From Clostridiales bacterium (GTDB lineage Bacteria; Bacillota; Clostridia; Saccharofermentanales; UBA5734), in the NCBI GenBank assembly GCA_007135995.1, contig SLHU01000058.1, forward strand, positions 1 through 5,516: a stretch of DNA of 5,516 nt, in the 5' to 3' direction. Under the pieces are notes generated by a model. That model was not told the origin of the DNA, searched no databases, and worked only from the letters and a program-made list of their open reading frames with translations. Below, piece by piece: positions 4,826-5,516 of this stretch (positions are counted from its first letter, which is position 1; each line of letters starts with the position of its first letter). Made by a program: the position numbers and the translations under genes.

Positions 4826-5516
4826 ATGGAAGCGAAAGCAAAATTGAACGAACAAAATCAAAGCCAGGATCTATCTGATAAAAAGCGAACCGCTTTAAAA
4901 TTTTATACGGGAGGCAGGCGATTCAAGGTCATTGCCTGCGAGATCTTATTTCGAGAGGTCTGCCTTTGTGCGGCTGCTTCACCTAATATTATCGATCCTG
5001 TTTTTTTGACGAAGGGACTGCATGATATAGGTGAAACGAAAATGACAGCGCGCCTGCAGCAAGAAATAGATGCTGTTGATCCAGAGAAGTACGATGCGAT
5101 TTTGCTGGTTTATGGACTTTGTAATAATGGTATCCGCGGGTTATCCGCTAAACTGCCGCTTGTGATTCCGCGAGCACATGACTGCATCACGCTGCTGATG
5201 GGTTCAAAGGAAAAGTATCAGCAATATTTTAATGAGAAGGCAGGTACTTACTTTAAATCGACCGGCTGGATTGAAAGGGATGCAGGTTCCCTTGAGAGTG
5301 AAGACGGTGCATCGATCACCTCTCAGCTGGGCATGAATCGCACTTACGCGGAGTATGTTGAAGAGTATGGTGAAGAAAACGCTGAGTATCTGATGGAAAT
5401 ACTGGGTGACTGGCTGCATCAGTATCACCGTTTAGCTTACATTGATACAAATACGGGCGACAAAAATGCAAACATTGAGCTGACCAGACAGCAGGCTGAA
5501 GAACGAGGGTGGGAAT
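4826..5516 (+). CDS. DUF1638 domain protein (3' end outside the window)
   Basis: The frame stays open from ATG 4826 to the window end (230 residues seen), with GGAGTG (4815-4820) as RBS. After a polar N-terminus (1-32), the DUF1638 domain begins at FKVIACEIL (33-41). It continues with FLTKGLHD (60-67), LQQEIDAV (77-84), YDAILLVYGLCNNG (89-102) and LPLVIPRAHDCITLLMGSKEKY (110-131), then GWIERD and a Tyr-Glu-rich helical region ending in LAYIDT. Cys38, Cys99 and Cys120 fall in the motifs ACE, YGLC and HDC that I associate with this family, suggesting metal or cofactor binding; Cys46 and Cys48 are extra. No enzymatic function is established for the family. As I recall, its genes often sit near corrinoid-dependent methyltransferases in anaerobes, but none is visible here. 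No transmembrane segment is seen. The C-terminal end is missing only because the window stops. Confidence 0.88.
   Translation, partial: MEAKAKLNEQNQSQDLSDKKRTALKFYTGGRRFKVIACEILFREVCLCAAASPNIIDPVFLTKGLHDIGETKMTARLQQEIDAVDPEKYDAILLVYGLCNNGIRGLSAKLPLVIPRAHDCITLLMGSKEKYQQYFNEKAGTYFKSTGWIERDAGSLESEDGASITSQLGMNRTYAEYVEEYGEENAEYLMEILGDWLHQYHRLAYIDTNTGDKNANIELTRQQAEERGWE

Overview
The window reads as chromosomal DNA from a low-to-moderate GC Gram-positive bacterium (Bacillota). Strong AGGAGG-type ribosome binding sites, an NfeD/flotillin gene pair, an M18 aminopeptidase and a DUF1638 gene all fit that group. DUF1638 proteins are common in strict anaerobes that use corrinoid methyltransferases, so an anaerobic clostridial or eubacterial lineage is my weak preference. 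The genus cannot be settled from this sequence.

Layout. Positions 1-393 hold no supportable gene, but contain a candidate promoter with a perfect dyad in its spacer and a 19-bp tandem duplication just before the first ribosome binding site. Positions 394-2379 form a three-gene plus-strand operon: a short NfeD membrane protein without the protease domain, the flotillin-like scaffold FloA, and a small conserved-looking protein of unknown function. A strong intrinsic terminator (2431-2465) closes it. A second, bidirectional terminator (2519-2554) separates it from a convergent minus-strand gene (2645-3001) for a 118-residue HEAT-repeat protein.

The divergent intergenic region 3002-3404 is rich in inverted repeats. 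It carries back-to-back candidate promoters: one for the HEAT-repeat gene, with a long leader that can fold, and weaker ones for the plus-strand M18 metallo-aminopeptidase (3405-4763). The last gene, from 4826 and cut off by the window end, encodes a DUF1638 protein with three cysteines in family-typical motifs.

How the genes work together. NfeD and FloA are a well-known membrane partnership: flotillin-like proteins scaffold membrane microdomains and NfeD proteins are their usual genomic partners. The third gene is probably transcribed with them and may belong to the same module. The HEAT-repeat, aminopeptidase and DUF1638 genes show no sequence-based link to this module. The aminopeptidase and DUF1638 genes are co-directional with a 62-bp gap and may be co-transcribed. 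I see no mobile element, CRISPR array, tRNA or rRNA. The least explained elements are the small third operon gene, the structured leader of the HEAT-repeat gene and the DUF1638 protein.
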